Shown piece after piece: positions 29,046 to 36,286 of a DNA stretch of 49,678 nucleotides; position 1 is the first letter of the stretch, and each line of letters opens with the position of its first letter. The notes beneath the pieces are model-generated. The model had not been told where the DNA came from. It did no database searches and saw only the letters and a list, made by a program, of their open reading frames with translations. The translations under genes and the position numbers were made by a program. The DNA comes from Sphingobium quisquiliarum P25 (GTDB lineage: Bacteria; Pseudomonadota; Alphaproteobacteria; Sphingomonadales; Sphingomonadaceae), in NCBI RefSeq assembly GCF_000445065.1, contig NZ_ATHO01000147.1, forward strand, positions 1-49,678. Reading direction: 5' to 3'.

Positions 29046-30104
29046 TCAGCTGGCCAGCGCGAGCGGCTGCGCGGCTTCCAGCGGGCGCGGGTCGATCCAT
29101 TGGCGCACGTCGAAGCTTTGCGGGATGAAGTTCCAGCGGTGCAGGAAGTCGGTGAAGTCCTGGAGCGCCACGATCGACTGTTCGGCGAGGCCGGTCTTCA
29201 GCTTCGTATGGGCATCCTCGCCATAGGCGATGCTCACCCAATATTCGCTGCTGTTGGTTTCGCGGGCCAGATAGCGGCGTACTTCGGATGGGTGGGATTG
29301 CGCCCAATGTTCGGCGCGCAGCACCTGTTCGGCAATGGTGACGGCGGCATCGAAATGATTGTCGATCAGATGGCCGTCCACCGCCAGAGTGCGCGGCGTG
29401 CCATTATTGGCGCGCACCAGCGGATCGGGATGGATGCCGGTGTCGATGACGGTCGTCAGCCCGAACTGATGCGCGATCTGCGCGCCGCTTGCGCCCTTGA
29501 GGAAGATCGCGTCGACCTCGCCGCGCAGCAGGGCGATCAGCTCCAGATTATTGGCGCGCGCCCGGCTGGTGCTGCGCCCGTTCCAGGCGAGCATGCCGCC
29601 GACGGTCTGCGCCTGGCCATCGCTGTAGTGGGTTTCGATATCCTGATCGACCAGTTCGACATCGGATACTTCCAGCCCCTCCAGCCGCAGCGCATTTTCA
29701 AGGCCGCGAATGGCCTGGGCGCGGCTGAAGTCGATCTCCACATTCTTCCAGTTTGGCAGGCCGAAGCGCCGTCCTTTCAGGTCACGGACGGAGGTGATGC
29801 CAGATTCCGGGCTGGCGAGGATCAACTGCGTTTCGTCCGCCCAGGACAGGCCGATGACGCGCGTGTCGCGGCCCCGCGCCCGCGCGCTGATCGCAGGAAT
29901 ATTGCCGCCGTGGCGGACGCTGTTCTGGACGGTGTGGGAGAAATGCGACTCCCGCTTGGCGAAATCGCTGGATTCGAGGAGCGAGGAAAGGCGTGTGCCC
30001 TGAGCGCGGAAGGCTTCTTCCAGCCAGCCTTGCTGAATGGCGATGCCAAGGCCGGTCGGGACGGGGCAGCGAGTGTACCAGAGGGTATCGAGGGTGTTGG
30101 ACAT
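29046..30104 (-). CDS. DszB-like desulfinase / sulfonate-binding-fold protein, paralog 1
   Basis: This 352-aa protein has no signal peptide. Its N-terminus LWYTRCPVPTGLGIA and the HFSHTVQNSVRHGGN segment align by eye with DszB, the 2'-hydroxybiphenyl-2-sulfinate desulfinase (YSNCPVPNA and HFTYDQPAYTRFGGE). Cys13, His54 and Arg64 would correspond to DszB Cys27, His60 and Arg70, with the same 10-residue His-to-Arg spacing. DszB shares a fold with SsuA-type binding proteins, so automatic annotation as an ABC substrate-binding protein is expected, but a cytoplasmic enzyme fits better. AAGGAG stands seven bases before the ATG. It lies between the DszA-like monooxygenase and the ABC exporter genes. 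Confidence 0.75.
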   Translation of the reverse strand: MSNTLDTLWYTRCPVPTGLGIAIQQGWLEEAFRAQGTRLSSLLESSDFAKRESHFSHTVQNSVRHGGNIPAISARARGRDTRVIGLSWADETQLILASPESGITSVRDLKGRRFGLPNWKNVEIDFSRAQAIRGLENALRLEGLEVSDVELVDQDIETHYSDGQAQTVGGMLAWNGRSTSRARANNLELIALLRGEVDAIFLKGASGAQIAHQFGLTTVIDTGIHPDPLVRANNGTPRTLAVDGHLIDNHFDAAVTIAEQVLRAEHWAQSHPSEVRRYLARETNSSEYWVSIAYGEDAHTKLKTGLAEQSIVALQDFTDFLHRWNFIPQSFDVRQWIDPRPLEAAQPLALAS

Positions 30105-30160
30105 GAAGGCACTCCTTTTCAGTGCAAGGCGCTCCTGCGGAGGCGGGAGCCACGGCGATG

Positions 30161-31519
30161 CTAAGCGGCAGACTCCAGAATGGCCTCGGCCGGGGCTGTT
30201 CGTGCATTGGGATTTTCCGGGCGCGGCAGGTTCAGATGTTCGCGCAGGGTCGCGCCTTCATATTCGGTGCGGAACAGGCCGCGCCGTTGAAGTTCGGGAA
30301 CCACCAGGTCCACGAAATCCTCCAGCGAACTCGGCAGCAGCGGCGGGATGAGGTTGAAGCCATCGGCGGCATCACGCTCGAACCAGTCCTGGATCTGGTC
30401 GGCGATGTCGCCGGGCGTGCCCAGCACCACCCGATGCCCGCGCACGGCATTGAAGCGCAGGAAAAGCTGGCGGATGGTGAGATTCTCGCGCCGGGCCAAG
30501 GCGGTGAGCTGCCGCCAGCGGCCCTTGCCGTTTTCCGGCTCCGGCAGGTCAGGCAGCGGCCCGTCGAGCGGATAGGCGCTGACATCCTGGCCCATGAGGT
30601 TGAGGTCGCCGGAAAAATCCACCTTCTCCTCCAGCGCGCCGAACTTGTCCTGCGCCTCCTGAAGGCTGGAGCCGATGGTGAAGGAAAGGCCAGGCATGAC
30701 CTTCAACGTATCGGGATCGCGGCCGTAGCCAGCGACGCGGGCTTTCACATCCTTGTAGAATGCCTGCGCATCCTCGATGAACTGGGCGGCGGCATAGATC
30801 ATCTCGGCATGGCGGGCGGCGAAATCGCGGCCGACTTCCGAATTGCCCGCCTGCGCGAAGACCGGATAGCCCTGAACCGGGCGCGGCATGTCCAGCACGC
30901 TGTCGATATGATAATAAGGCCCGCGATAATGGACGGGATGCACCGCATCGGCGTTCAGGTAGACGCCGCTTTCCTTGTCCGCGCCTTCAAAGGCGTCGTC
31001 TTCCCAGCTGTTCCACAGCGCCTTGGCCAGCTCCACGAAATCATGGGCGCGGGCATAGCGTTCGGCGTGGCTGGCGGGCTGGTCGATGCCGAAGCTCCTG
31101 GCCGCGCCGTCCGCCAGCGAAGACACGATGTTCCAGCCGATCCGCCCGCCGCTGATATGATCGAGCGAGGCGAAGCGGCGGGCGAGGGCATAGGGCTGTT
31201 CGAAATTGGTGTTCACCGTCGCGACCAGGCCGATATGGCTGGTGATGCTGGCGAGCGCGGCGGTCGCGGTCAGCGGTTCGAAATCGAGGAAGGCGTGGCG
31301 CCGCTCGATCCCCCTGGTGCTGTCGCCGCTCTGGCCCACGAAGTCGGCGAAGAAGGCCGCGTCCAGCTTGCCCCGCTCGGCGGTGTGGACGAGGTTCGCC
31401 CAATAGCGGAAATCCGGCTTGCCGGTGTCTGCGGTGCCCGGCTGACGCCATGCGCCGGGATGATGGCCGTGGCGCGTGAGGAATACGGCGAGCGCGAGCT
31501 GGCGCTTCTTCTGGGACAT
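30161..31519 (-). CDS. DszA/NtaA/SnaA-type FMNH2-dependent monooxygenase
   Basis: This 452-aa luciferase-like enzyme matches the DszA/NtaA family in length and in motifs such as DHISGGRIGWNIVSSL, ARSFGIDQPASHAERYARA, KALWNSWEDDAF and PVFAQAGNSEVGRDFAARHA. The C-terminal part RTEYEGATLREHL is close to DszA RTEYQGNTLRDHL. DszA oxidises dibenzothiophene sulfone with FMNH2 and O2, opening the thiophene ring to a sulfinate, the DszB substrate; relatives oxidise nitrilotriacetate or sulfonated compounds. The ATG at 31519 has GGAG six bases upstream. It lies with DszB-like paralogs on both sides. The exact substrate cannot be read from sequence. Confidence 0.87.
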   Translation of the reverse strand: MSQKKRQLALAVFLTRHGHHPGAWRQPGTADTGKPDFRYWANLVHTAERGKLDAAFFADFVGQSGDSTRGIERRHAFLDFEPLTATAALASITSHIGLVATVNTNFEQPYALARRFASLDHISGGRIGWNIVSSLADGAARSFGIDQPASHAERYARAHDFVELAKALWNSWEDDAFEGADKESGVYLNADAVHPVHYRGPYYHIDSVLDMPRPVQGYPVFAQAGNSEVGRDFAARHAEMIYAAAQFIEDAQAFYKDVKARVAGYGRDPDTLKVMPGLSFTIGSSLQEAQDKFGALEEKVDFSGDLNLMGQDVSAYPLDGPLPDLPEPENGKGRWRQLTALARRENLTIRQLFLRFNAVRGHRVVLGTPGDIADQIQDWFERDAADGFNLIPPLLPSSLEDFVDLVVPELQRRGLFRTEYEGATLREHLNLPRPENPNARTAPAEAILESAA

Positions 31520-31578
31520 GGGATGCTCCGGTTTTGTCTGGCGTTGGGTATTATGCTGTGCATGGCACTGTCTGACCT

Positions 31579-31644
31579 CCGTTCGGGCTGAGCCTGTCGA
31601 AGCCTTTTTACTGGGAGCGGCTTCGACAGGCTCAGGACGAACGG
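31579..31644. repeat. REP-like extragenic palindrome
   Basis: The arms 31579-31604 and 31619-31644 pair with only two mismatches in 26 bases; the core is GAGCCTGTCGAAG with CTTCGACAGGCTC. The 14-nt loop begins with a T-run. This TTCGACAGGCTCAGGACGAA element is one of the most widespread dispersed palindromes in sphingomonads and other proteobacteria. It sits in the 151-bp spacer between the class II aldolase and the DszA-like gene. Confidence 0.88.
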
Positions 31645-31670
31645 AATGAGAGCAGGTCCGGCGCCTTTGC

Positions 31671-32414
31671 CTACTCGGCAGCCTGCGCGGTTTCCCGCAG
31701 GTGGATCGTGCCGTCATCGTCGACGCGCGCATCGGGCGGCACCAGCTTGCCCATCTTCCATTGCTGCTCCAGCACGCCGGGGCCGAAGGGCTTGGAACCG
31801 CCAAGCGCCTGGCCCAATATCTGGAACTGCGCGCCTTCCTCCAGCAGCACGATATTGTTGGTGAGGTCGCGCAGGCCCTTCCAGCTCCAGATCGTCGCGC
31901 CGCCATTGGCCTCTACAATGCCGGGCACCTCGCGATCCTTCTCGATGGAATCGAGGATGAAGTCGGGTTCGGGCTGGCGGCGGTTGATGTACACGGGCAG
32001 TTGCGCGGTGAAGCGGAAGCGGCGGTTGGGCACGTAGAGCAGCGGCAGTTCCGAATGCGCCTGCGAATAAGCGCCCAGATGCGGCGTGTGGACGTGGCTG
32101 ATCGCCTTGAAATCAGGATATTTCCTGAAGATTTTCAGGTAGCGCGCCGCGCCGCCCGGAGCGTTGCCCCAATAAAGCGTGCCATCGAAGCCGATGACGC
32201 TGGTGACGGCCTGATCCGGGTCGTCTTCCCACAGCCCGGCATAGTTCAGTGTGATGATCTTCTCTTCATCAGGCACCCGGACGGCGAAGAACAGGGTTCC
32301 GCTGGCTGAAATGGTCCGGCTGTCGCGCAGCAGGCGGAAGGCGCGGCGCGCGTCCTTCTCCGTTTCCAGCACGAAGGCGATGGCATCTTTCGAAAGTCCG
32401 TTGACGTCAGACAT
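31671..32414 (-). CDS. Class II aldolase/adducin family protein
   Basis: This 247-aa protein has the aldolase II pattern: ISASGTLFFAVR in the N-terminal half and HVHTPHLGAYSQAHSELPL at about residues 107-125, which supplies the divalent-metal histidines. Relatives cleave or epimerise sugar phosphates, but many adducin-type members lack a known reaction. Its place between two DszB-like genes in an apparent organosulfur operon is unusual; it might act on a carbonyl product left after C-S cleavage. AGGA stands seven bases before the ATG at 32414; the gene follows DszB-like paralog 2 by 11 bases. Confidence 0.84.
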   Translation of the reverse strand: MSDVNGLSKDAIAFVLETEKDARRAFRLLRDSRTISASGTLFFAVRVPDEEKIITLNYAGLWEDDPDQAVTSVIGFDGTLYWGNAPGGAARYLKIFRKYPDFKAISHVHTPHLGAYSQAHSELPLLYVPNRRFRFTAQLPVYINRRQPEPDFILDSIEKDREVPGIVEANGGATIWSWKGLRDLTNNIVLLEEGAQFQILGQALGGSKPFGPGVLEQQWKMGKLVPPDARVDDDGTIHLRETAQAAE

Positions 32415-32425
32415 GATCTTTCCTT

Positions 32426-33550
32426 TCAGGCGGAGAGTGCGGCCAGTTGGGGACGCTGTTCATTGAGGGCGCGGGCGGCTTCCAGCGGGCGCGGGTCGAT
32501 CCAGCCGGAAAGGGCGAAATCCGCGTCGAGGAAGCCGTGGGTGAAGAGGAACTTCTTCTGCTGCTCGAACAGGGAGAGCCGTTCCGCGTCGAGCGTGGGA
32601 TGCAGTCCTTCGTGCAGGCGGGCATAGGCCTGGTCGACCGCCCCGGCGCTGCCTTCCGTCTCATAGGCCAGGATGTCGCGCAGCCGGTCAGGCTGCTCCG
32701 CCACCCAATCCGCCGCGCGCAGCGTCACGGCAAGGAAGCGGACCAGCAGATCGAAATGATCGTCGATCAGGCTCTGGTGGACCGTGATGGGGCGGGGGGT
32801 GCCATTATTCACGCGGAAACGCCGGTCCGGCAGGGCATCAAGGTCGATCGCGACGACAAGGCCATTTTCACGCGCCTGATCCAGTGCGGCGGCGCCCTTC
32901 ACATAGATGGCATCGACCTTGCCCTCCACCAGCGCCTCGATCGGCCAGAGGCGGCCGACGCCGCTGCGCTGACCCTGCCCGCGCGGTTGCAGGTCGCGCC
33001 CGCTGCCGCCGATGTTGCGCAGCCGGTCGGGCGTTTCGATCAGGTCCACATCGTCCAAGGTCAGTCCGGCCGATGCCAGCGCGCCCTTATATCCCGCCAG
33101 CGACATGCCGCGCGCGATGCTGGTGCCGCGCACGTGGCTGGGGATGTCATTGTGACTCCAGCCGGGGAGCGCCAGCCGCTTGCCCTTGAGATCAGCGGCG
33201 GAACGGATGCCCGAGTCCGGCCGGGCGAGGATCAGCTGGCTTTCCTCGATCCAGGTCAGGCCGACCAGCCTGGTTGGTTCCCCCTGCGCCCGCGCGGCGA
33301 TGGCCAGCATGTTGCCGCCCTCGCGTATCAGCGTCGGCAGGCGGTGGTCATAATGGTGGCGGCCAAGTTCGGACCCGGATTCCTGCAAGGTCTTGAGCGC
33401 GATGCCGTCCGCCTCGAAACTTTCGCTCAGCCAGCCCAGCTTGTAGGCGATGCCGGTGGCGGTGGGCACGGGGCAGCGGGTGAACCAGATCTCATCCGGC
33501 TTGCTGGCTGTTACAGGGGCGGGGTTGGCTGAAGTCGGCACGGCGCGCAT
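32426..33550 (-). CDS. DszB-like desulfinase / sulfonate-binding-fold protein, paralog 2
   Basis: This 374-aa protein has no signal peptide. It carries IWFTRCPVPTATGIA with Cys26, and HHYDHRLPTLIREGGN with His66 and Arg76, ten residues apart as in DszB; the GG after Arg is also kept. VNNGTPRPITVHQ in the C-terminal domain is shared with paralogs 1 and 3. It heads the minus-strand operon and has a near-perfect sigma-54 promoter directly upstream (33578-33594). The ATG at 33550 has only a close-set GGAG; a GTG at 33541 is an alternative start. An ABC substrate-binding role is the competing reading. Confidence 0.75.
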   Translation of the reverse strand: MRAVPTSANPAPVTASKPDEIWFTRCPVPTATGIAYKLGWLSESFEADGIALKTLQESGSELGRHHYDHRLPTLIREGGNMLAIAARAQGEPTRLVGLTWIEESQLILARPDSGIRSAADLKGKRLALPGWSHNDIPSHVRGTSIARGMSLAGYKGALASAGLTLDDVDLIETPDRLRNIGGSGRDLQPRGQGQRSGVGRLWPIEALVEGKVDAIYVKGAAALDQARENGLVVAIDLDALPDRRFRVNNGTPRPITVHQSLIDDHFDLLVRFLAVTLRAADWVAEQPDRLRDILAYETEGSAGAVDQAYARLHEGLHPTLDAERLSLFEQQKKFLFTHGFLDADFALSGWIDPRPLEAARALNEQRPQLAALSA

Positions 33551-33577
33551 CTCTCCATTTGGTTGCCCGGAGAAAAT

Positions 33578-33594
33578 CGCAAGAGCCGTGCCAA
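33578..33594 (-). promoter_or_regulatory. Sigma-54 (-24/-12) promoter of the DszB-like/DszA-like operon
   Basis: The minus strand reads TTGGCACGGCTCTTGCG. TGGCAC (-24) and TTGC (-12) have the exact consensus spacing of five bases. Transcription would start near 33568, about 18 bases before the ATG of DszB-like paralog 2. Confidence 0.85.
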
Positions 33595-33703
33595 TCGCGG
33601 AAATGGCGGATATGCGCGGGTTTAGAGGGAGTGGCGCGCGATGGAGTGCGGCATATTGAGCAGCAGGGCTGTTGGTTTTTCAGCGTGGGCGGGCCGCTGT
33701 CAT

Positions 33704-33738
33704 CGATCCTCCCTGCACCTGCGGTATGGGGAGGATCG
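33704..33738. terminator. Hairpin after the sigma-54 regulator gene
   Basis: A perfect 10-bp stem (CGATCCTCCC at 33704-33713 with GGGAGGATCG at 33729-33738) follows the regulator stop codon by 12 bases on the minus strand. No T-run follows. It likely ends the regulator transcript and insulates it from the sigma-54 operon downstream. Confidence 0.6.
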
Positions 33739-33750
33739 GGGATTTAACGC

Positions 33751-34857
33751 CTAGATCAAATCCAGATTCTTCAGATGCGTGCGCACTACATTGCGGGTGA
33801 TGCCCAGCGCCTCCGCCGTCTTGATCTGATTTTCACCGCATTGGCGGAAAGCTTCGGTCACCGTGAAGGCCACCAGCCGGTCGAGCAACTGGTCATGGCC
33901 GCCCTTCAGCAGCCGGGCGATGAAGGGCCGGACCGCTTCCTCCAGAGAAGCGGGGTCAGCAGCCGGTTCGCCCGGATCGCCAAGGTCGCTCAATCCCAGA
34001 TCGGCAGGCAGGATGCGGCCATCCTCGCAGATCAGCGTGGCGCGATGGATCGCATTTTCCAGCTCGCGGATATTGCCGGGCCAGCCATGCTGGAACAACG
34101 CTTCCTCTGCCGCCGCGCTCAATTCCAGCCGGTTCGCGCCCGTGCGGGTCCCGTAGATTTCGAGGAAATGGCGGGCGAGCGGCAGGATGTCCGCGCGCCG
34201 TTCCCGCAACGGCAGCAGCGGAATGGCGACCACTTGCAGGCGGTAGAACAGGTCCGAACGGAAGCGCCCTTCGTTCACCGCCTGCTGCAATTCTACATTG
34301 GTCGCGGCGATCACGCGGACGTTGAGCGGCACCGCCTTGCGCGATCCCAGGCGCACGACTTCCCGCTCTTGCAGCACGCGAAGCAGCTTTACTTGCAGGG
34401 GCAGCGACAGGTCGCCAAGCTCGTCCAGAAAGAGCGTCCCGCCATTGGCGGCTTCGAACCAGCCAGGCCGCGCGACATTGGCGCCGGTGAAGGCGCCCTT
34501 TTCGTAACCGAACAGTTCCCCTTCGATCAGGGATTCGGAAAAGGCGCCGCAATTGACCGCGACGAAGGGCGTATGCGCCCGGTTGCTGAGGCTGTGCACA
34601 TAGCGGGCGACCAGTTCCTTGCCCGTGCCGGTTTCCCCCATGATCAGCACATTGGCGTCGCTCGGCGCGATCCGCTCGATCAGCGGCAGCAGGGCGCGAG
34701 AACGGGGATCGTTGAATATCAGCGCGCGGGCGCGGGGGCCAACGGCATGATGCCGGTCGCTGTCATAGGCCAGCAAGGGACGGCCATCGCCATTGGTTGC
34801 CGATACCAGACCGACCTGCGCCCTGTCTTCGGCGCGGCTGTGCGAACCGTTGTTCAT
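33751..34857 (-). CDS. Sigma-54-dependent activator without a sensor domain (SfnR-like)
   Basis: This 368-aa protein is an AAA+ enhancer-binding activator. Walker A is GETGTGKE (74-81), the sigma-54-contacting GAFTGA loop is at 121-126, Walker B is GTLFLDEL (140-147), and the C-terminal Fis-type helix-turn-helix contains TAEALGITRNVVRTHL. There is no receiver, GAF or PAS domain, as in PspF and SfnR; SfnR activates sulfone utilisation in Pseudomonas. The ATG at 34857 has GGAGG five bases upstream; the frame is open further upstream without support. Its place among organosulfur genes with -24/-12 promoters makes it their probable activator. Control is presumably at the level of its own synthesis under sulfate limitation. 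Confidence 0.92.
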   Translation of the reverse strand: MNNGSHSRAEDRAQVGLVSATNGDGRPLLAYDSDRHHAVGPRARALIFNDPRSRALLPLIERIAPSDANVLIMGETGTGKELVARYVHSLSNRAHTPFVAVNCGAFSESLIEGELFGYEKGAFTGANVARPGWFEAANGGTLFLDELGDLSLPLQVKLLRVLQEREVVRLGSRKAVPLNVRVIAATNVELQQAVNEGRFRSDLFYRLQVVAIPLLPLRERRADILPLARHFLEIYGTRTGANRLELSAAAEEALFQHGWPGNIRELENAIHRATLICEDGRILPADLGLSDLGDPGEPAADPASLEEAVRPFIARLLKGGHDQLLDRLVAFTVTEAFRQCGENQIKTAEALGITRNVVRTHLKNLDLI

Positions 34858-34955
34858 GCTTCCTCCATTGCCGGCGCACGGAGGATAGCAGCTAATTGTC
34901 TTCTGTTTTAGTAGAAAATGATCTTGCGGGCCTAGTTGAGCTTTCAACGCGCCAG

Positions 34956-35999
34956 TCAGAAGGATGCCGCAAGGGCCGATCTCCGTTCCAGCACGGTGCG
35001 AAGGGGATCGGCGCAGACCCACGCGCCGACGTCCACGGGCGCTTCCAGAAAGCCGTGCAGCCAGAGGAACTGCGCCTGAATCTTCAACATGCCGACACGC
35101 TCCTCCGACAGGTCGGGATGCAGCGCGCGGTGGAAATTGTTGCGATAGGCGGCTTCCACGCCATCCCGCCCGGAAAGCGTTTCCTGGGCGATGATGTCCT
35201 TGAGTTCGCCCGGATTGCCCGCCGCCCAATCGGCCGCGCGCAGGCTTTGTTCCAGGAAACATTCGACCAGTCCGGGATGATGGTCGATCATATGCTGGTG
35301 CACCACGATCGGCCGCGGCGTGCCGTTGTTCACGCGTGCGAGGCGGCTGGGATAGGCGTCCAGATCGATCCCGGTTTCGAGCCCCAGGCGCTGCGCCGCC
35401 TCCGCTCCCGCCGCGCCCTTCACATAAACCGCATCGACGCGGCCCGCCGCCAGCCATTCAAGGCCCAGCCACAGGCGGCGCATGCCCGCCACGCTGGCCT
35501 GCTCCACCGGCGGTGCGGGGACTTCGATCAACTGGACATCTTCCAGCGTCAGCCCGCCCAGCGCCAGCGCGCTTTTAATGCCGTGGAGCGCCATGCCGCG
35601 CGCGATGCTTTCGCCATGGGTCCGGCCATAGCCGGGCAGGGCGAAGCGCAATCCCTTCAGACCAGCGGGGTCCATGACGCCGACATCGGGGCGCACCATG
35701 ATCGCCTGCCGCTCGTCGATCCAGGTAAGCCCGATCACGCGGGTCGGCGCGCCCAATGCGCGGGCGGCCAGCGCCTGGATATTGCCGCCTTCGCGGAACA
35801 GGTGCCGCGCCTGGTTTTCAGGATCGCTGGCGACCAGGTTCAAACCCAGCTCATGGACGCGCTTGACCGCGATCCCCTGCTGGCCGAAGGCTTCCGCCAT
35901 CCAGCCCTTGGCGCAAGCGACGCCCGACGCGGCGGGCACCGGACATCGCGTCACCCAGACGCTGTCCAGGGCGGCCCGCTCCGCGACGCTGTTCACCAT
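34956..35999 (-). CDS. DszB-like protein, paralog 3, lacking the catalytic-histidine equivalent
   Basis: This 347-aa protein has no signal peptide and keeps VWVTRCPVPAASGVA with Cys19 and LFREGGN with Arg69. The position ten residues before Arg, which is histidine in DszB and in the two other paralogs, is Asp59 here. VNNGTPRPIVVHQ is conserved. The protein may have a changed chemistry, act as a sensor or binding protein, or use another residue. GGAGG stands six bases before the ATG at 35999. A -24/-12 promoter match lies about 70 bases upstream, and the sigma-54 regulator gene follows 98 bases downstream and may be cotranscribed. Confidence 0.73.
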   Translation of the reverse strand: MVNSVAERAALDSVWVTRCPVPAASGVACAKGWMAEAFGQQGIAVKRVHELGLNLVASDPENQARHLFREGGNIQALAARALGAPTRVIGLTWIDERQAIMVRPDVGVMDPAGLKGLRFALPGYGRTHGESIARGMALHGIKSALALGGLTLEDVQLIEVPAPPVEQASVAGMRRLWLGLEWLAAGRVDAVYVKGAAGAEAAQRLGLETGIDLDAYPSRLARVNNGTPRPIVVHQHMIDHHPGLVECFLEQSLRAADWAAGNPGELKDIIAQETLSGRDGVEAAYRNNFHRALHPDLSEERVGMLKIQAQFLWLHGFLEAPVDVGAWVCADPLRTVLERRSALAASF

Positions 36000-36069
36000 C
36001 CTCTTCCTCCATCTAGGGACTGCCGCTGCATAGCGCCAATCCCGGATCCAACATCAGGACAAATTGCGT

Positions 36070-36086
36070 CGCAAGGCTCATGCCAG
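36070..36086 (-). promoter_or_regulatory. Sigma-54 promoter upstream of DszB-like paralog 3
   Basis: The minus strand reads CTGGCATGAGCCTTGCG: TGGCA at -24 and TTGC at -12 with consensus spacing, one base off TGGCAC. The predicted start near 36060 leaves a leader of about 60 bases. If the regulator at 33751 is read from it, the loop would be self-reinforcing. Confidence 0.65.
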
Positions 36087-36161
36087 CCGCAGAACAGACG
36101 CGGAGGCGCGGTTCCGGGCAGCGCTGCCGCTTCATTTCGCGCAGTCGGCCGCGCGCGTCTG
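36086..36161. promoter_or_regulatory. Candidate upstream activating sequences between divergent sigma-54 promoters
   Basis: Between the two divergent promoters, CAGACGCG (36095-36102) has its inverted copy CGCGTCTG at 36154-36161. A second overlapping pair is GCCGCAGA (36086-36093) with TCTGCGGC (36158-36165). Enhancer-binding proteins act from such sites 70-200 bases upstream. The GC-rich context raises the chance of random matches. Confidence 0.3.
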
Positions 36162-36227
36162 CGGCAAAATCAGCAGCGTGACGCCCCATGCGCCGCATGG
36201 ACCGCAGCAGGACCGCGCAAAGCCGGG

Positions 36228-36244
36228 TTGGCACACGACATGCA
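36228..36244 (+). promoter_or_regulatory. Sigma-54 promoter of the sulfonate ABC/monooxygenase operon
   Basis: TTGGCACACGACATGCA has a perfect -24 element (TGGCAC) and ATGCA for TTGCA at -12, with exact spacing. Transcription would start near 36255, only about five bases before an ATG at 36260 but 32 bases before the GTG at 36287, which supports the latter as the start of the binding-protein gene. Confidence 0.75.
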
Positions 36245-36286
36245 AGGGAAAGGCTCAACATGGTCGGCAATACGGAGCCTTTCATA

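Noticed and set aside
34858..35457. Upstream extension of the sigma-54 regulator by about 200 codons
   Set aside because: The added part is antisense-like, Arg/Gly-rich, has no domain and overlaps the DszB-like paralog 3 gene on the same strand; the ATG at 34857 has an excellent GGAGG signal.
36188..36286. Earlier starts (36188 or 36260) for the binding lipoprotein
   Set aside because: 36188 lies upstream of the sigma-54 promoter and 36260 only about five bases after its predicted start; GTG 36287 gives a normal lipoprotein signal with a good ribosome-binding sequence.
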